Assembly (NCBI RefSeq): GCF_900129505.1
Contig: NZ_LT670818.1
Coordinates: forward strand, 6,357,001 to 6,421,000
DNA from: Bradyrhizobium erythrophlei
GTDB lineage: Bacteria; Pseudomonadota; Alphaproteobacteria; Rhizobiales; Xanthobacteraceae
Reading direction: 5' to 3'
Length of the DNA: 64,000 bases
Made by a program: the position numbers and the translations under genes. Shown piece after piece: positions 36,326 to 45,443 of this stretch; within the stretch, counting starts at the first letter, position 1, and the number at the start of each line of letters is the position of its first letter. Under the pieces are notes generated by a model. The model was not told the origin of the DNA, searched no databases, and saw only the letters and a list, made by a program, of their open reading frames with translations.

Positions 36326-36707
36326 CGTCCACCGCGGCGCAACCCGCGGAGCCGCCCCAGGTAGCGCCGTCGCCGGCGTTATTGTTCGTAGGTGCGCACG
36401 CCGGCGGCACCGGAGTCTGTCCGGATTATGCGCCCCTTCTTGCCATCGGCGGCCACGAAGACGTCCCAGTGCGCCGTGCCGCCCGGTTGACCATCGCCCT
36501 CCATCCTCGCTAAGCAGCAGACGACGGGATTGCAGCGGGAGTAGGCCGGTCACCGGCGGTCGCCGCGAAGCCTGCCGTCATGCATCAATCATCATTAGCG
36601 GCAAGCAACGCCGGCCGTTTCGTCAGGCGGAATAAGCCGATGCTTGCATGCGCGCGGCCGACTTGCGAAGCTCCCAAAAAAAATCAAGACCTCAAGGGGA
36701 GAGAACG
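36326..36707. other. 382-bp gap before the ABC binding protein
   Basis: It holds a possible 41-codon gene on the minus strand (36379-36504, listed separately). The rest, about 200 bp before 36708, must contain the promoter of the ABC binding-protein gene and ends with AAGGGGAGAGAACG before its ATG. I could not identify a clear promoter or operator. Confidence 0.4.
36379..36504 (-). CDS. possible 41-residue microprotein
   Basis: ATG 36504 opens MEGDGQPGGTAHWDVFVAAD, followed by GKKGRIIRTDSGAAGVRTYEQ and a stop at 36379. The HWDVFVAADGKKGRII part reads like a real amphipathic beta-hairpin rather than random GC-rich text, and third positions are GC-rich. The ribosome site (GAGG directly before ATG) is poor. 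It is convergent with the broken exporter. No family recognised. Confidence 0.35.
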   Translation of the reverse strand: MEGDGQPGGTAHWDVFVAADGKKGRIIRTDSGAAGVRTYEQ

Positions 36708-37937
36708 ATGCCGGCTCGTAAGCGACGCCTGATGGCGATGGCGGTGGTTGCCGCCGCTGCCGCTGCAATGACCGCCACCGCCGCGACCGCGCAAAAGAAA
36801 TACGATCCGGGCGCCAGCGATACCGAGATCAAGATCGGCAATATCATGCCCTATAGCGGCCCCGCGTCATCGTATGCCGTGATCGGCAAGACGGAGGCTG
36901 CCTATTTCGACAAGATCAACGCCGAGGGCGGCATCAACGGCCGCAAGATCAAGTTCATCAGCTATGACGATGCCTATAGCCCGCCCAAGGCGATCGAACA
37001 GGCGCGCAAGTTGGTGGAAAGCGACGAGGTGTTGCTGATTTTCCAGCCGCTGGGAACGCCATCCAACGCGGCGATCCAGAAATACATGAATGCCAGGAAG
37101 GTGCCTCAGCTCTTCGTCGCCTCCGGCGCCACCAAATGGGGCGATCCGAAAAACTTTCCGTGGACCATGGGCTGGCAGCCCAACTACCAGAGTGAGGGGC
37201 GCATCTACGCCAGATACATCCTCGACCATTTTCCGAACGGCAAGATCGTGGTGTTCTGGCAGAACGACGACGCCGGCAAGGATCAGGTCAAGGGCTTGCG
37301 CGACGGTCTCGGCGACAAGGCTGCCATGATCATCGCCGACAAATCCTATGAGGTCAGCGATCCCTCGATCGATTCGCAGATCGTCGCGCTGCACGATTCG
37401 GGTGCCGACATCTTCTTCTCCTGGGCCGCGCCGAAGGGATCGGCGCAGGCGATCAGGAAAGTCGGCGAACTCGGCTGGAAGCCGAAATTCTTTCTCGCCA
37501 ATACTGCGACCTCGGTGGCCGCGGTGCTGAAGCCGGCCGGGCTCGAATTCGCCAAGGATATTATTTCAACCGCCTATCTGAAGGATCCGACCGATCCTGC
37601 CTGGAAGGACGATCCGGGCGTCAAGACGTGGCAGACCTTTATGGACAAGTATTATCCCGACGGCGACAAATTGAACGCCAACAACGTCTACGGCTACGTG
37701 CTGGCGCAGAACATGGCGCAGGTGCTCAAGCAATGCGGCGACGATCTGACGCGCGAGAACGTCATGAAGCAGGCGGCCAACCTGAAGGATTTCTCGACCG
37801 ACATGATGCTGCCGGGCATCAAGGCCAATACCAGCCCGAGCGATTTCTTTCCGATCGAGCAGATGCAGCTGATGCAGTTCGATGGCCAGGCCTGGCGGCT
37901 GTTCGGCGACGTCATCAACGGCGAGGTTGGACACTAG
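36708..37937 (+). CDS. ABC transporter substrate-binding protein (branched-chain amino acid type)
   Basis: A 409-residue periplasmic binding protein. Signal peptide 1-28 (MAMAVVAAAAAAMTATAATAQ), then a type I fold of the LivJ/HAAT family: IKIGNIMPYSGPASSYAVIG, FDKINAEGGINGRKIKFISYDD, a hinge region LFVASGATKW, and FWQNDDAGKDQVKGL. Ligands of this family include amino acids, urea, amides and aromatic acids, and cannot be told here. ATG 36708 has GGGGAGAG upstream. No permease or ATPase genes are adjacent, so it is an orphan that must use components encoded elsewhere. Confidence 0.9.
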   Translation: MPARKRRLMAMAVVAAAAAAMTATAATAQKKYDPGASDTEIKIGNIMPYSGPASSYAVIGKTEAAYFDKINAEGGINGRKIKFISYDDAYSPPKAIEQARKLVESDEVLLIFQPLGTPSNAAIQKYMNARKVPQLFVASGATKWGDPKNFPWTMGWQPNYQSEGRIYARYILDHFPNGKIVVFWQNDDAGKDQVKGLRDGLGDKAAMIIADKSYEVSDPSIDSQIVALHDSGADIFFSWAAPKGSAQAIRKVGELGWKPKFFLANTATSVAAVLKPAGLEFAKDIISTAYLKDPTDPAWKDDPGVKTWQTFMDKYYPDGDKLNANNVYGYVLAQNMAQVLKQCGDDLTRENVMKQAANLKDFSTDMMLPGIKANTSPSDFFPIEQMQLMQFDGQAWRLFGDVINGEVGH

Positions 37938-37954
37938 CGGGCGGGTACGGCCGT

Positions 37955-39334
37955 CTAGCCCGCGGCCAGCCGCACGCCGGCGCGTAGGAATTTCTGCGGA
38001 TCGACCGCTTCGCCGTCGATCCTGGTTTCGTAATGCAGATGCGGTCCGGTCGATCTTCCGGTCGAGCCGACTTCGCCGATCACCTGGCCGATCTTGATGG
38101 GGTCGCCGACCTTGACGCCGATTTCGGACAGATGGCCGTAGCGGGTCGACAGGCCGTTGCCGTGACTGATCTCGATCATGCGGCCATAGCCGCCGCTCCA
38201 TCCTGCCGACACCACTTTGCCGTTGGCGGTGGCGCGCACGGGATCGCCCATGGCGGCGCGGAAGTCGAGGCCGGTATGCATGGCCGGGCGGCCGAGGAAC
38301 GGATCGCTGCGGATCCCGAATCCACTGGTGAATTCGACCTCGCCGATCACCGGCTTGCGATAGGGCACCAAAGCGAGCGTCCGGTTGAGATGCTCGACCT
38401 GGGCGCGGTTGATGTTGATTCGGTAAAGCTGGCGCTCGAAGGCGCCGGCATTGGCCGCAAGCTTGACCGGAACGAAGGGGCCGCCCATCGGCGCGCGCGG
38501 CGTCGCGGCTTCCAGTTGCGCCAAATCCAGGCCGAGATCGCTGAAGACGCCGCGCATCCGGCGCATCCGCGAATCCATGCCGTCTTCGACCGCGTTGAGT
38601 GCCGCCATCTGGCGGCTCTCGACCTTGTCGAGCGAGGTCTGCAGGCGAACCAGAACGTTATCCACACCCTGGACCTGGGCGAACTGGTTCGGTGGGATGG
38701 CAGGCGCGACCGGCGCGCGCGATTCCAGCCGCGCCTCGCGGTCCGGCGGCGCCACGAAGGTCACGGTATCTGAGATAGGCGACGGTTTCGGCGTGCCCGA
38801 AGGTGCCGGATCATTGGCCGCGGGGCCCCGCGCCGTTGGCTTGATCGATCCGGTTACGGCGACGTCGGGGATGGCGCCGAGCGCCGTGGCGCGCGATTCC
38901 AGCGCGGTCTGGCGCCGCATGATCTGGTCGAGTTTCTGGTCGAATTGTTCCTGGTCGAGCAACTGGCGGCTGGTGGTGCGGTCGACCTTGGTGCGCAACT
39001 CCGCGATGCGGTCCTCGTAGGCGTATTGCATCTCCGCCTGGCGGGCGATCAGCCGCGTCAAGACATCGTCGCGGAAAGCAAAATAGGTCGCGGTCGCTGC
39101 CGACCAGATGCCGAGCACGGTCACCGTGCCGACCACAATCCAGAACACCACCGGCCCGAACCGGACCTGTTTGCCAGCGTGCACCAGCGTATAGCCATCC
39201 TGCGCCGGCGCGACAGCAACGGTAGCCGCGGGAACCGCGGCATGGCCCGGCACGTGACGGCGGGCGGATGCCTTTCCGTGGTCATGGGAGTGGTGGTGAG
39301 GGTACTCGGAATAGTGACCGGAACGGTACGACAT
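37955..39334 (-). CDS. M23-family peptidoglycan metallopeptidase, membrane-anchored
   Basis: A 459-residue LytM-like protein. The N-terminus is His-rich (YSEYPHHHSHDHG), a membrane helix lies near 62-85 (VVFWIVVGTVTVLGIWSAA), coiled coils follow (about 95-150 and 215-265), and the catalytic domain occupies the last 130 residues: GFGIRSDPFLGRPAMHTGLDF (zinc His and Asp), ISHGNGLSTRYGHLS, and STGRSTGPHLHYE (HxH). It cuts peptide cross-links or, if acting as a regulator, activates amidases such as AmiC. Start ATG 39334 with GGGAG upstream. Confidence 0.92.
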   Translation of the reverse strand: MSYRSGHYSEYPHHHSHDHGKASARRHVPGHAAVPAATVAVAPAQDGYTLVHAGKQVRFGPVVFWIVVGTVTVLGIWSAATATYFAFRDDVLTRLIARQAEMQYAYEDRIAELRTKVDRTTSRQLLDQEQFDQKLDQIMRRQTALESRATALGAIPDVAVTGSIKPTARGPAANDPAPSGTPKPSPISDTVTFVAPPDREARLESRAPVAPAIPPNQFAQVQGVDNVLVRLQTSLDKVESRQMAALNAVEDGMDSRMRRMRGVFSDLGLDLAQLEAATPRAPMGGPFVPVKLAANAGAFERQLYRININRAQVEHLNRTLALVPYRKPVIGEVEFTSGFGIRSDPFLGRPAMHTGLDFRAAMGDPVRATANGKVVSAGWSGGYGRMIEISHGNGLSTRYGHLSEIGVKVGDPIKIGQVIGEVGSTGRSTGPHLHYETRIDGEAVDPQKFLRAGVRLAAG

Positions 39335-39437
39335 CAGCACTCCCGCGCCGGTCGGATATGAGTTCCGTACGGCCTGATCTGCGGAGGCGATTTGACCTTC
39401 TCATGGTTAATTTTTAGCGAATGGAACCCTTCAAATA

Positions 39438-40295
39438 TTATGACCCTCGTGCCGCCGCGAGCACCTCGTCGGCATGGCCGTCGACCCTCACGTTACGCCA
39501 GACCTTGAGGATCCGGCCATCCCTGCCGACCAGAACCGTGGTTCGAAGAATACCCAGGAAGGTCCTGCCGTACATGGATTTTTCGCCCCAGACCCCGTAC
39601 GCCTCCAGCATCTGATGCTGCTCATCCGATGCAAGAGGTGTGGCGAGTTCATGCTTGTCCCGGAACGCCTCCTGCGCCTTCGGCGGGTCGGCGGAGACGC
39701 CGAGGAGGGCGGTTTCGGCCTCGGCAAAGGCGGCCGACAAGCGGGTGAAGTCGATGGCCTCCTTGGTGCAGCCCGGGGTGTCCGCCCGTGGGTAGAAAAA
39801 CAGCACAAGCTTCTTGCCGGCATAGTCGGACAGCGAGACGGTGCCGCCGCCATCGCGCGGCAAATGGAAGGCGGGCGCCTTGGCCCCCTCGACCAGACCG
39901 GATTTTCCGGCGGCCGGTGTAGCGATGGCTTGTGCCGGCGGCTTGCTCGCAGCCGGACTGGCGGCCTTGGCTTTGATTGGCGCCGCTTTCGCCGCCGCGA
40001 GAGCTCTCGGCGCGGGAGCTGTCTTTGGTGCAGGCGTATTTGCTGCGGAGATCTTGGGCGCAGGAGGCTTGGAGCCGGCGGATTTTAATGCTTTTAAGGG
40101 CGCCTTCTGCGATGCTGTCCGGGTCGCGTCGCCTGTTTTCTTTATTGCTTTCTTGGTCGATTCGCTCGCCTTGACCTGCCGGCTCTTGGTTCTCTGTGTT
40201 TTCGCCGATTTCGCCGATTGCGCGCGGGCGGCTTTCCCGGAGGCCGCCTTTTGCGGGGCCGCCTTGGGAGATTTCTTGCGCGTTTTCTTGGACAT
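39438..40295 (-). CDS. bcp: Bcp/PrxQ-type peroxiredoxin with histone-H1-like N-terminal tail
   Basis: A 285-residue protein in two parts. Residues 1-130 are a Lys/Ala/Pro/Ser-rich tail without hydrophobic core (MSKKTRKKSPKAAPQKAASG and similar), like eukaryotic histone H1 tails and bacterial AlgP/Hc1-type proteins. Residues 133-285 are a thiol peroxidase of the Bcp family: GLVEGAKAPAFHLPRDGGG, FFYPRADTPGCTKEA with peroxidatic Cys, LLGVSADPPKAQEAF. It reduces peroxides using thioredoxin. ATG 40295 has AAGGAAGG upstream. The tail may tether the enzyme to DNA or another polyanion. Confidence 0.9.
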   Translation of the reverse strand: MSKKTRKKSPKAAPQKAASGKAARAQSAKSAKTQRTKSRQVKASESTKKAIKKTGDATRTASQKAPLKALKSAGSKPPAPKISAANTPAPKTAPAPRALAAAKAAPIKAKAASPAASKPPAQAIATPAAGKSGLVEGAKAPAFHLPRDGGGTVSLSDYAGKKLVLFFYPRADTPGCTKEAIDFTRLSAAFAEAETALLGVSADPPKAQEAFRDKHELATPLASDEQHQMLEAYGVWGEKSMYGRTFLGILRTTVLVGRDGRILKVWRNVRVDGHADEVLAAARGS

Positions 40296-40586
40296 ACGCC
40301 TTCCTTTCGTCGCTTTCGGCGGATCAATCATGGGCTATTACGGGTCTTGCCTTGGCGAACCGGAATCAGGTCGGCTGCTGGGCAAGTCTGATGGCCTCGG
40401 AATAGGGTTACAAGGAACTCGACGCAACACCCGTCCGCTCGTTGACCGCGCCGCTTGGGCCGGATGACGAGTAACAGTATTAATCGAGGATTGGCAGCGA
40501 TGCCGGCACAAGAGCGCTCGTTGGGGATCGACGGGCGAGGCCTTGGCAGGGATCAATGTCACACTCAGTGCCAGCACCGAGAGGCA

Positions 40587-43500
40587 ATGGCTAGCAATTC
40601 GTCGCCCCAAGGTTCCAGTCCGCGTGCTGACGTCCCGCCCTCGCAATGGGATGATGCCGGTTGGGATCAGGACCATGACGAGGCGGCGTGTCATCGCGCA
40701 CGCCGGCTGCTGTCGCGATCGAATTCCGGTCTGCATCGGCTCGGTGATGTCCTCGCAGCGGTGCGACGCTGGCTCGCCGGCGAACGCTGGGTGAAGCGCC
40801 TCGCCGCCGTGATCGCGGCCTTGGTAGTGATCTTCGCAGGCTGCTTCGGCGCGCTTTGGTGGCGGCTCGGTGCCGGCCCGATCAACCTCGAAATGGCCAC
40901 GCCATGGCTGGCGACGGCGATCGAGGAAAATATCGGCCACGGCAACACCGTCGAGGTGGGTGGCACGCAAATCGAGCGGGCGGGGCGGATTCGCATCGCG
41001 GTTCGCATCCGCGACATCATTGTCCGGGATCGCGACCACGCCATCGTGGCGAGCGCGCCGAAAGCCGAGGTGAGGCTGTCGGGCGCCGCGCTGCTGATGG
41101 GACGGCTTCGCGCCGAAAGCCTCAATCTGGTGGATGCCGTGCTTGCGGTGCGTATTACGCCGGATGGCAACGTGACCGTTTCCGCCGGCGACAACGCCAA
41201 GCCGCTGGCCACCGGCGTTGCCTCGAAAAAACAGGCTGGCCTTGCGCCGACCTTTCCGCGTCAGACGCCGGTCCCGCCGCCGGGCGCCGCCGCTCCCTCG
41301 TCACCCCAGGCGCAATCCGTTCCTGCCGCTCCCGCCGCGCCAGCTCCCGACAACGCGCAAAGCGGCCTGCTGGCCGGCCTCGATTGGCTCGACAGTTTGA
41401 GCCTGACCGGACTGGACGGGCAGAACCTCAACGAGATCGGCCTGAAGAACGGCAGCCTGATCATCGACGATCAGCAGCGCGGCAATAAGTGGAATTTCGA
41501 AAACATCTCCTTGAGTCTTCGCCGGCCGAGCACCGGCGGCGTCGCGTTGAGCCTCGGCGAGGAAGGCAGCCGCGCCTGGTCGCTTCGCGTTGCGGTGGGA
41601 GCGCCCGAGAACGGTGTGCGCTCGATCGACATTCGCGCCGACAAGCTCTCCACCAGCAATATCCTGCTGGCTCTGCGGATGAAGGACCTGACCTACAGCG
41701 CGGATTTGCCGCTCACCGGCGAGTTGAAGGGCGAACTCGGCCGCGACGGCCTGCCGACCTATTTCAGCGGCAAGCTTACCGCAGGCGCGGGCACCATCAT
41801 CGATAGCGACACGCCCGATTATCCAATGGCGATTGATTCGGCGGAGGTCAGCGTCGAATGGGATTCCGGACGTCGGGTGCTGGTCGCGCCGTTCAAGATC
41901 ATTTCCGGCGCCAACCGGATCACGCTGCTCGCCCATCTCGAGCCGCCCAATGACAGCGTTACCGATTGGCATCTCGGATTTTCCGGCGGCACCATTGTGC
42001 TCGCCGAAATCGACCCCGACCAACCACCGCTGATTTTCAACCGCATCGCGATCGGCATGCGCTTCGACACCGACAAGCGGCGCGTGCTCCTGACCCAGGC
42101 CGACATCAGCAACGGCGAGATCGGCATCGCCGGAACTGGCAGCATCGACTATTCCGGAGAGCCGCGCCTGACGCTCGGTTTCGCAGGCACGCCAATGTCG
42201 GCATCCGCGCTGAAGCGGATCTGGCCGACCCTGATCGTTCCGGAGGTGCGGCAATGGGTCATCGAGCGCATCGAACGCGGTTCGCTTCAGCGCATCGAGG
42301 TTGGCGTCAACTCGCCGGTCCGCAACCTTTCGCGGCGCGGGCCGCCGATCCCCGATGACGGGCTTGCCGTCAACATCGCCGCCAGCGGCGTCACCGTGCA
42401 CCCCGTGGACGAAATGCCGTCGGTGCACGACGCGGATATGAAAGCGCATGTGACCGGCCGAACCGCGACCGTGACGATCGGACAGGGAGTGGCCGATACA
42501 CCGGCGGGGCGTAAGCTCAACATTTCGGATTTCGTGTTCGAGGTGCCGGACATGGCGCCGAAGCCTTCGCCGGCCAAGATCAAATTCCGGGTTGACGGTC
42601 CGGTGCCGGCGGCGGCTGAAATTCTCGCCTCCGACCGTCTCAGCGATCTCTCCGGCACCCTGGTCGATCCCAATTCCAGCAAGGGCACCGTTTCGGCTGC
42701 CATCACGCTCGGTTTGCCGGTCAAGGGCGAACTGACCAAGGCCGACACCAATTATGCCGTGTCGGCCGATCTCAACGGATTTGCCGCCGACAGACTGGTG
42801 ATGAATCAAAAGCTCGAAGCCAGCGCACTCAAGGTCGTCGCCAACAACGCGGGATATCAGGTCAAGGGCGACGTCAAGATCAACGGGCAGCCGGCCTCGC
42901 TAGACTACCGCAAGCTGGCCGAGGGCGATGCGGATATCAAGCTGCAGGCCACGCTCGATGACGCCAGCCGGGCCAAGCTTGGAATGGATCTCGGCCCCGC
43001 CGTCAGCGGCGCGCTGCCGGTCAAGCTGACCGGCAAGATCGGCTCCGACAGCCGCCTCGGCGTTGAAGCCGACCTCACTGCCTTGAAGCTCGACAACATC
43101 CTGCCGGGCTGGGTCAAATTGCCGGGCAAGACCAGCCGGGCCGTTTTCAACGTGGTGCAGAAGCCGCAATCGACCCGTTTCGAGGATATCGTCGTCGACG
43201 GCGGCGGGCTATCGATCAAGGGATCGCTCGAGGTCGACCAGAACGGTGACCTCCTCAACGCGAACTTCCCGACCTATTCGCCGTCCGAGGGCGACAAGAC
43301 CACGCTGAAGGCCGAACGCGGTCCCGACGGCGTGGTGAAGGTGATGATGCGCGGCGATGTGTTCGACGGCCGCGGCTTCCTCAAGTCCGCCATTTCGGGC
43401 AAGGAAGGCGACACCAAGGGCAAGGCTAAGAGCGTCGATTTCGATGTCGACCTCAAACTGGGGGCGGTCGCCGGCTATTTTGGCGAGGCACTGCGCAGCG

Positions 43501-44225
43501 TCGACTGCAAGATGTCGAGACGCAACGGTGTCACCAAATCCTTCACACTGACCGGCAAGCTTGGACGCGATACGCCGCTCACGGCGGATTTACGCAGCCG
43601 CCCGCAGGGCAAGGACGTGATCTATCTCGAGACCAATGACGCCGGCGCCTTCTTCCGCTTCACCGACACCTATTCCAAGGCGATTGGCGGCCAGCTTCAA
43701 CTGGCCATGGACCCTCCGTCAGTCGAACCCAGCACAAAAGAGGGACTGATCAGCGTCCGCGATTTCTCCGTCAAAGGTGAGGCTTCGCTCGACAGGGTGG
43801 CCGCGGGCGGCCAGACCGGCCTGCAGAACGGCGTTACCTTCTCGCGGCTGCGCGCGGAATTCACCCGGCAAAACGGCCAGCTCACGATCCGCGAGGGCGT
43901 CGTCAAGGGCCCGATGATCGGCGGGACCATCGAAGGCAGCATCGACTACCCCGGCAATCAGGTGCGCATGAGCGGCACCTTCGTGCCGATGTACGGGCTG
44001 AACAACATGTTCGGCCAGATTCCGATCGTCGGACTGTTTCTCGGCGGCGGCAGCAACGAGGGGTTGATCGGCGTAACCTACGAGATCGTCGGCACGCCCG
44101 GCCAGCCGGTGCTCCGGGTCAATCCGATTTCGGCAATGGCCCCCGGCGTGCTCAGGAAGATCTTTGAGTTCGGCACCGGCAAGCAGAGCACCCCGACCGA
44201 ATTCCCGCCCACCACCAACAACTGA
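40587..44225 (+). CDS. large AsmA-like / DUF3971 envelope protein
   Basis: About 1212 residues with one N-terminal membrane helix (VKRLAAVIAALVVIFAGCFGALWWRLG) and a very long beta-rich periplasmic part typical of AsmA/YhdP/TamB-like proteins, which form hydrophobic grooves that move phospholipids between membranes. The C-terminal region (QNGQLTIREGVVKGPMIGGT, IEGSIDYPGNQVRMSGTFVP, YGLNNMFGQIPIVGLFLGGG) matches the AsmA-like C-terminal domain. A Pro/Ala linker lies at about 220-255. ATG 40587 is chosen because upstream text looks non-coding; 40464 or 40455 are alternatives. Confidence 0.87.
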   Translation: MASNSSPQGSSPRADVPPSQWDDAGWDQDHDEAACHRARRLLSRSNSGLHRLGDVLAAVRRWLAGERWVKRLAAVIAALVVIFAGCFGALWWRLGAGPINLEMATPWLATAIEENIGHGNTVEVGGTQIERAGRIRIAVRIRDIIVRDRDHAIVASAPKAEVRLSGAALLMGRLRAESLNLVDAVLAVRITPDGNVTVSAGDNAKPLATGVASKKQAGLAPTFPRQTPVPPPGAAAPSSPQAQSVPAAPAAPAPDNAQSGLLAGLDWLDSLSLTGLDGQNLNEIGLKNGSLIIDDQQRGNKWNFENISLSLRRPSTGGVALSLGEEGSRAWSLRVAVGAPENGVRSIDIRADKLSTSNILLALRMKDLTYSADLPLTGELKGELGRDGLPTYFSGKLTAGAGTIIDSDTPDYPMAIDSAEVSVEWDSGRRVLVAPFKIISGANRITLLAHLEPPNDSVTDWHLGFSGGTIVLAEIDPDQPPLIFNRIAIGMRFDTDKRRVLLTQADISNGEIGIAGTGSIDYSGEPRLTLGFAGTPMSASALKRIWPTLIVPEVRQWVIERIERGSLQRIEVGVNSPVRNLSRRGPPIPDDGLAVNIAASGVTVHPVDEMPSVHDADMKAHVTGRTATVTIGQGVADTPAGRKLNISDFVFEVPDMAPKPSPAKIKFRVDGPVPAAAEILASDRLSDLSGTLVDPNSSKGTVSAAITLGLPVKGELTKADTNYAVSADLNGFAADRLVMNQKLEASALKVVANNAGYQVKGDVKINGQPASLDYRKLAEGDADIKLQATLDDASRAKLGMDLGPAVSGALPVKLTGKIGSDSRLGVEADLTALKLDNILPGWVKLPGKTSRAVFNVVQKPQSTRFEDIVVDGGGLSIKGSLEVDQNGDLLNANFPTYSPSEGDKTTLKAERGPDGVVKVMMRGDVFDGRGFLKSAISGKEGDTKGKAKSVDFDVDLKLGAVAGYFGEALRSVDCKMSRRNGVTKSFTLTGKLGRDTPLTADLRSRPQGKDVIYLETNDAGAFFRFTDTYSKAIGGQLQLAMDPPSVEPSTKEGLISVRDFSVKGEASLDRVAAGGQTGLQNGVTFSRLRAEFTRQNGQLTIREGVVKGPMIGGTIEGSIDYPGNQVRMSGTFVPMYGLNNMFGQIPIVGLFLGGGSNEGLIGVTYEIVGTPGQPVLRVNPISAMAPGVLRKIFEFGTGKQSTPTEFPPTTNN

Positions 44226-44266
44226 TCTGCACGTCGTCGTTGAAGCCGTTGAAGATCGATTTTGCG

Positions 44267-44968
44267 CTATTTCCGATCGTTGGGCGAATCGACAACCACG
44301 CCTTCGCAAACGATGTCGCCCGCGATCAGCCTGAATTCGAGCCGGTCATATTCGCGGCGTGTCGCGCCCGGCTGCAACGGCAGCAATTCGGCGCTTCCCT
44401 GAATATTCAGCGCGCCCAGTCCGGCCCACATCTTTATTCCGGTCTCCGCCCAGCGTCGCCGGATCAGCCGTTCACGCGCGGACAGGCTACACGCCGGCGC
44501 AAGCGGAGCTTCCGCAGACATGGCGGACGCCATAACAGGCGGCTCGGATGCTTCGCTCGGATCCGGGGCTTCGTCGGCAATCGCATGGGCTTCGTCAGTG
44601 ATCCCAGGGGTTTCCTCGGTTACCTCGGGGGCTTCGTCAACAATCTCACGGACGCCGTCAGTGACCCCAGCAGGGGCTTCGTCGGTAGCGTCGGGGGCCG
44701 CGTCAGCAACTCCAGGAATTTCGTCGGTGATCCCAGGGGCTTCGGCAGCAACCGCAGGGGCTTCGTCGATAATCTCGGGGATTTCACCTGCGACATCCGG
44801 GACATCGCCGACAAACTCGTTGACGAGCGGTTCGTCGCTCTTTCTTCTGCCTCGCAGCAATGTAGCAAACCGAACAAACGCCTTCCGCACCGGCGCAATG
44901 TTGCGCAGTACGGCTGCAAGCTTCGCTAGGAGCGGGAAGGGCCTCGACAGGTATTCAGCGTTCGACAT
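44267..44968 (-). CDS. hypothetical protein with acidic degenerate repeats
   Basis: A 233-residue protein in three parts: a basic N-terminus (1-45: LLAKLAAVLRNIAPVRKAF), an acidic, Pro/Ala-rich repeat region (53-141) of about a dozen 7-8-residue units of the type [P]-x-[VI]-x-[DE]-[EA]-[AIT] (e.g. EIPEIIDEA, EAPGITDE, DEIPGVADA), and a conserved-looking C-terminal domain (165-230: SARERLIRRRWAETGIKMWAG and LEFRLIAGDIVCEGVVVD). The repeat should be extended and flexible. No function known; the C-terminal block resembles Bradyrhizobium proteins I cannot name. It is convergent with the AsmA-like gene. Confidence 0.72.
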   Translation of the reverse strand: MSNAEYLSRPFPLLAKLAAVLRNIAPVRKAFVRFATLLRGRRKSDEPLVNEFVGDVPDVAGEIPEIIDEAPAVAAEAPGITDEIPGVADAAPDATDEAPAGVTDGVREIVDEAPEVTEETPGITDEAHAIADEAPDPSEASEPPVMASAMSAEAPLAPACSLSARERLIRRRWAETGIKMWAGLGALNIQGSAELLPLQPGATRREYDRLEFRLIAGDIVCEGVVVDSPNDRK

Positions 44969-45133
44969 TGCATGGACTCAAGGGACGCAACAAGCCGCCC
45001 ATGGTTAAACATCGCGCTGATTCGGTCTACTGCAGCGATGCTGCCGTTTTCCTTGCATTCGCACCGGCCTGTGAGAATATCGCCCCGCATCGACCGCGGC
45101 AAGACGGTTGGGCGAGACAGGGAAGGGTCAAGA

Positions 45134-45319
45134 ATGTTCACGGCGATGGCATGCGCCACTGTGGCGCTGGTTGTTTTGATCGAACGACGACGCCAGGGTT
45201 TCAGCGGCAGTCCGGTCAGCGCGGTAAGCACATCTCGCGAACGGTCGCGATTTGCTTACTACGTACCCCTTGCGATCCTGGTCGCGTTCGGCCTCGTCAC
45301 GGATCGGATACCCTGGTAA
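45134..45319 (+). CDS. possible 61-residue membrane protein
   Basis: ATG 45134 with GGAAGGG upstream gives MFTAMACATVALVVLIERRR, a hydrophilic centre, and AYYVPLAILVAFGLVTDRIPW, i.e. two short membrane segments with a basic loop. Longer versions from 44972 start in text that overlaps the neighbouring promoter. No family recognised; moderate support from the ribosome site and hydropathy only. Confidence 0.4.
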   Translation: MFTAMACATVALVVLIERRRQGFSGSPVSAVSTSRERSRFAYYVPLAILVAFGLVTDRIPW

Positions 45320-45443
45320 CCCATCCCGGCCCGAAGGCCCGTCGGCCTCCGATGCGATTCAACTAAATCAGACGACGGACTGGTCGTCTTGTTGGTGCAT
45401 GACCGGCGGGCGGACACGGCGCTTGTCCCGACAACATGCCTCC

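Noticed and set aside
40344..40463. EcfG-like GGAAC...CGTT upstream of the AsmA-like gene
   Set aside because: Spacer is about 21 bp, outside the 16-17 bp needed.
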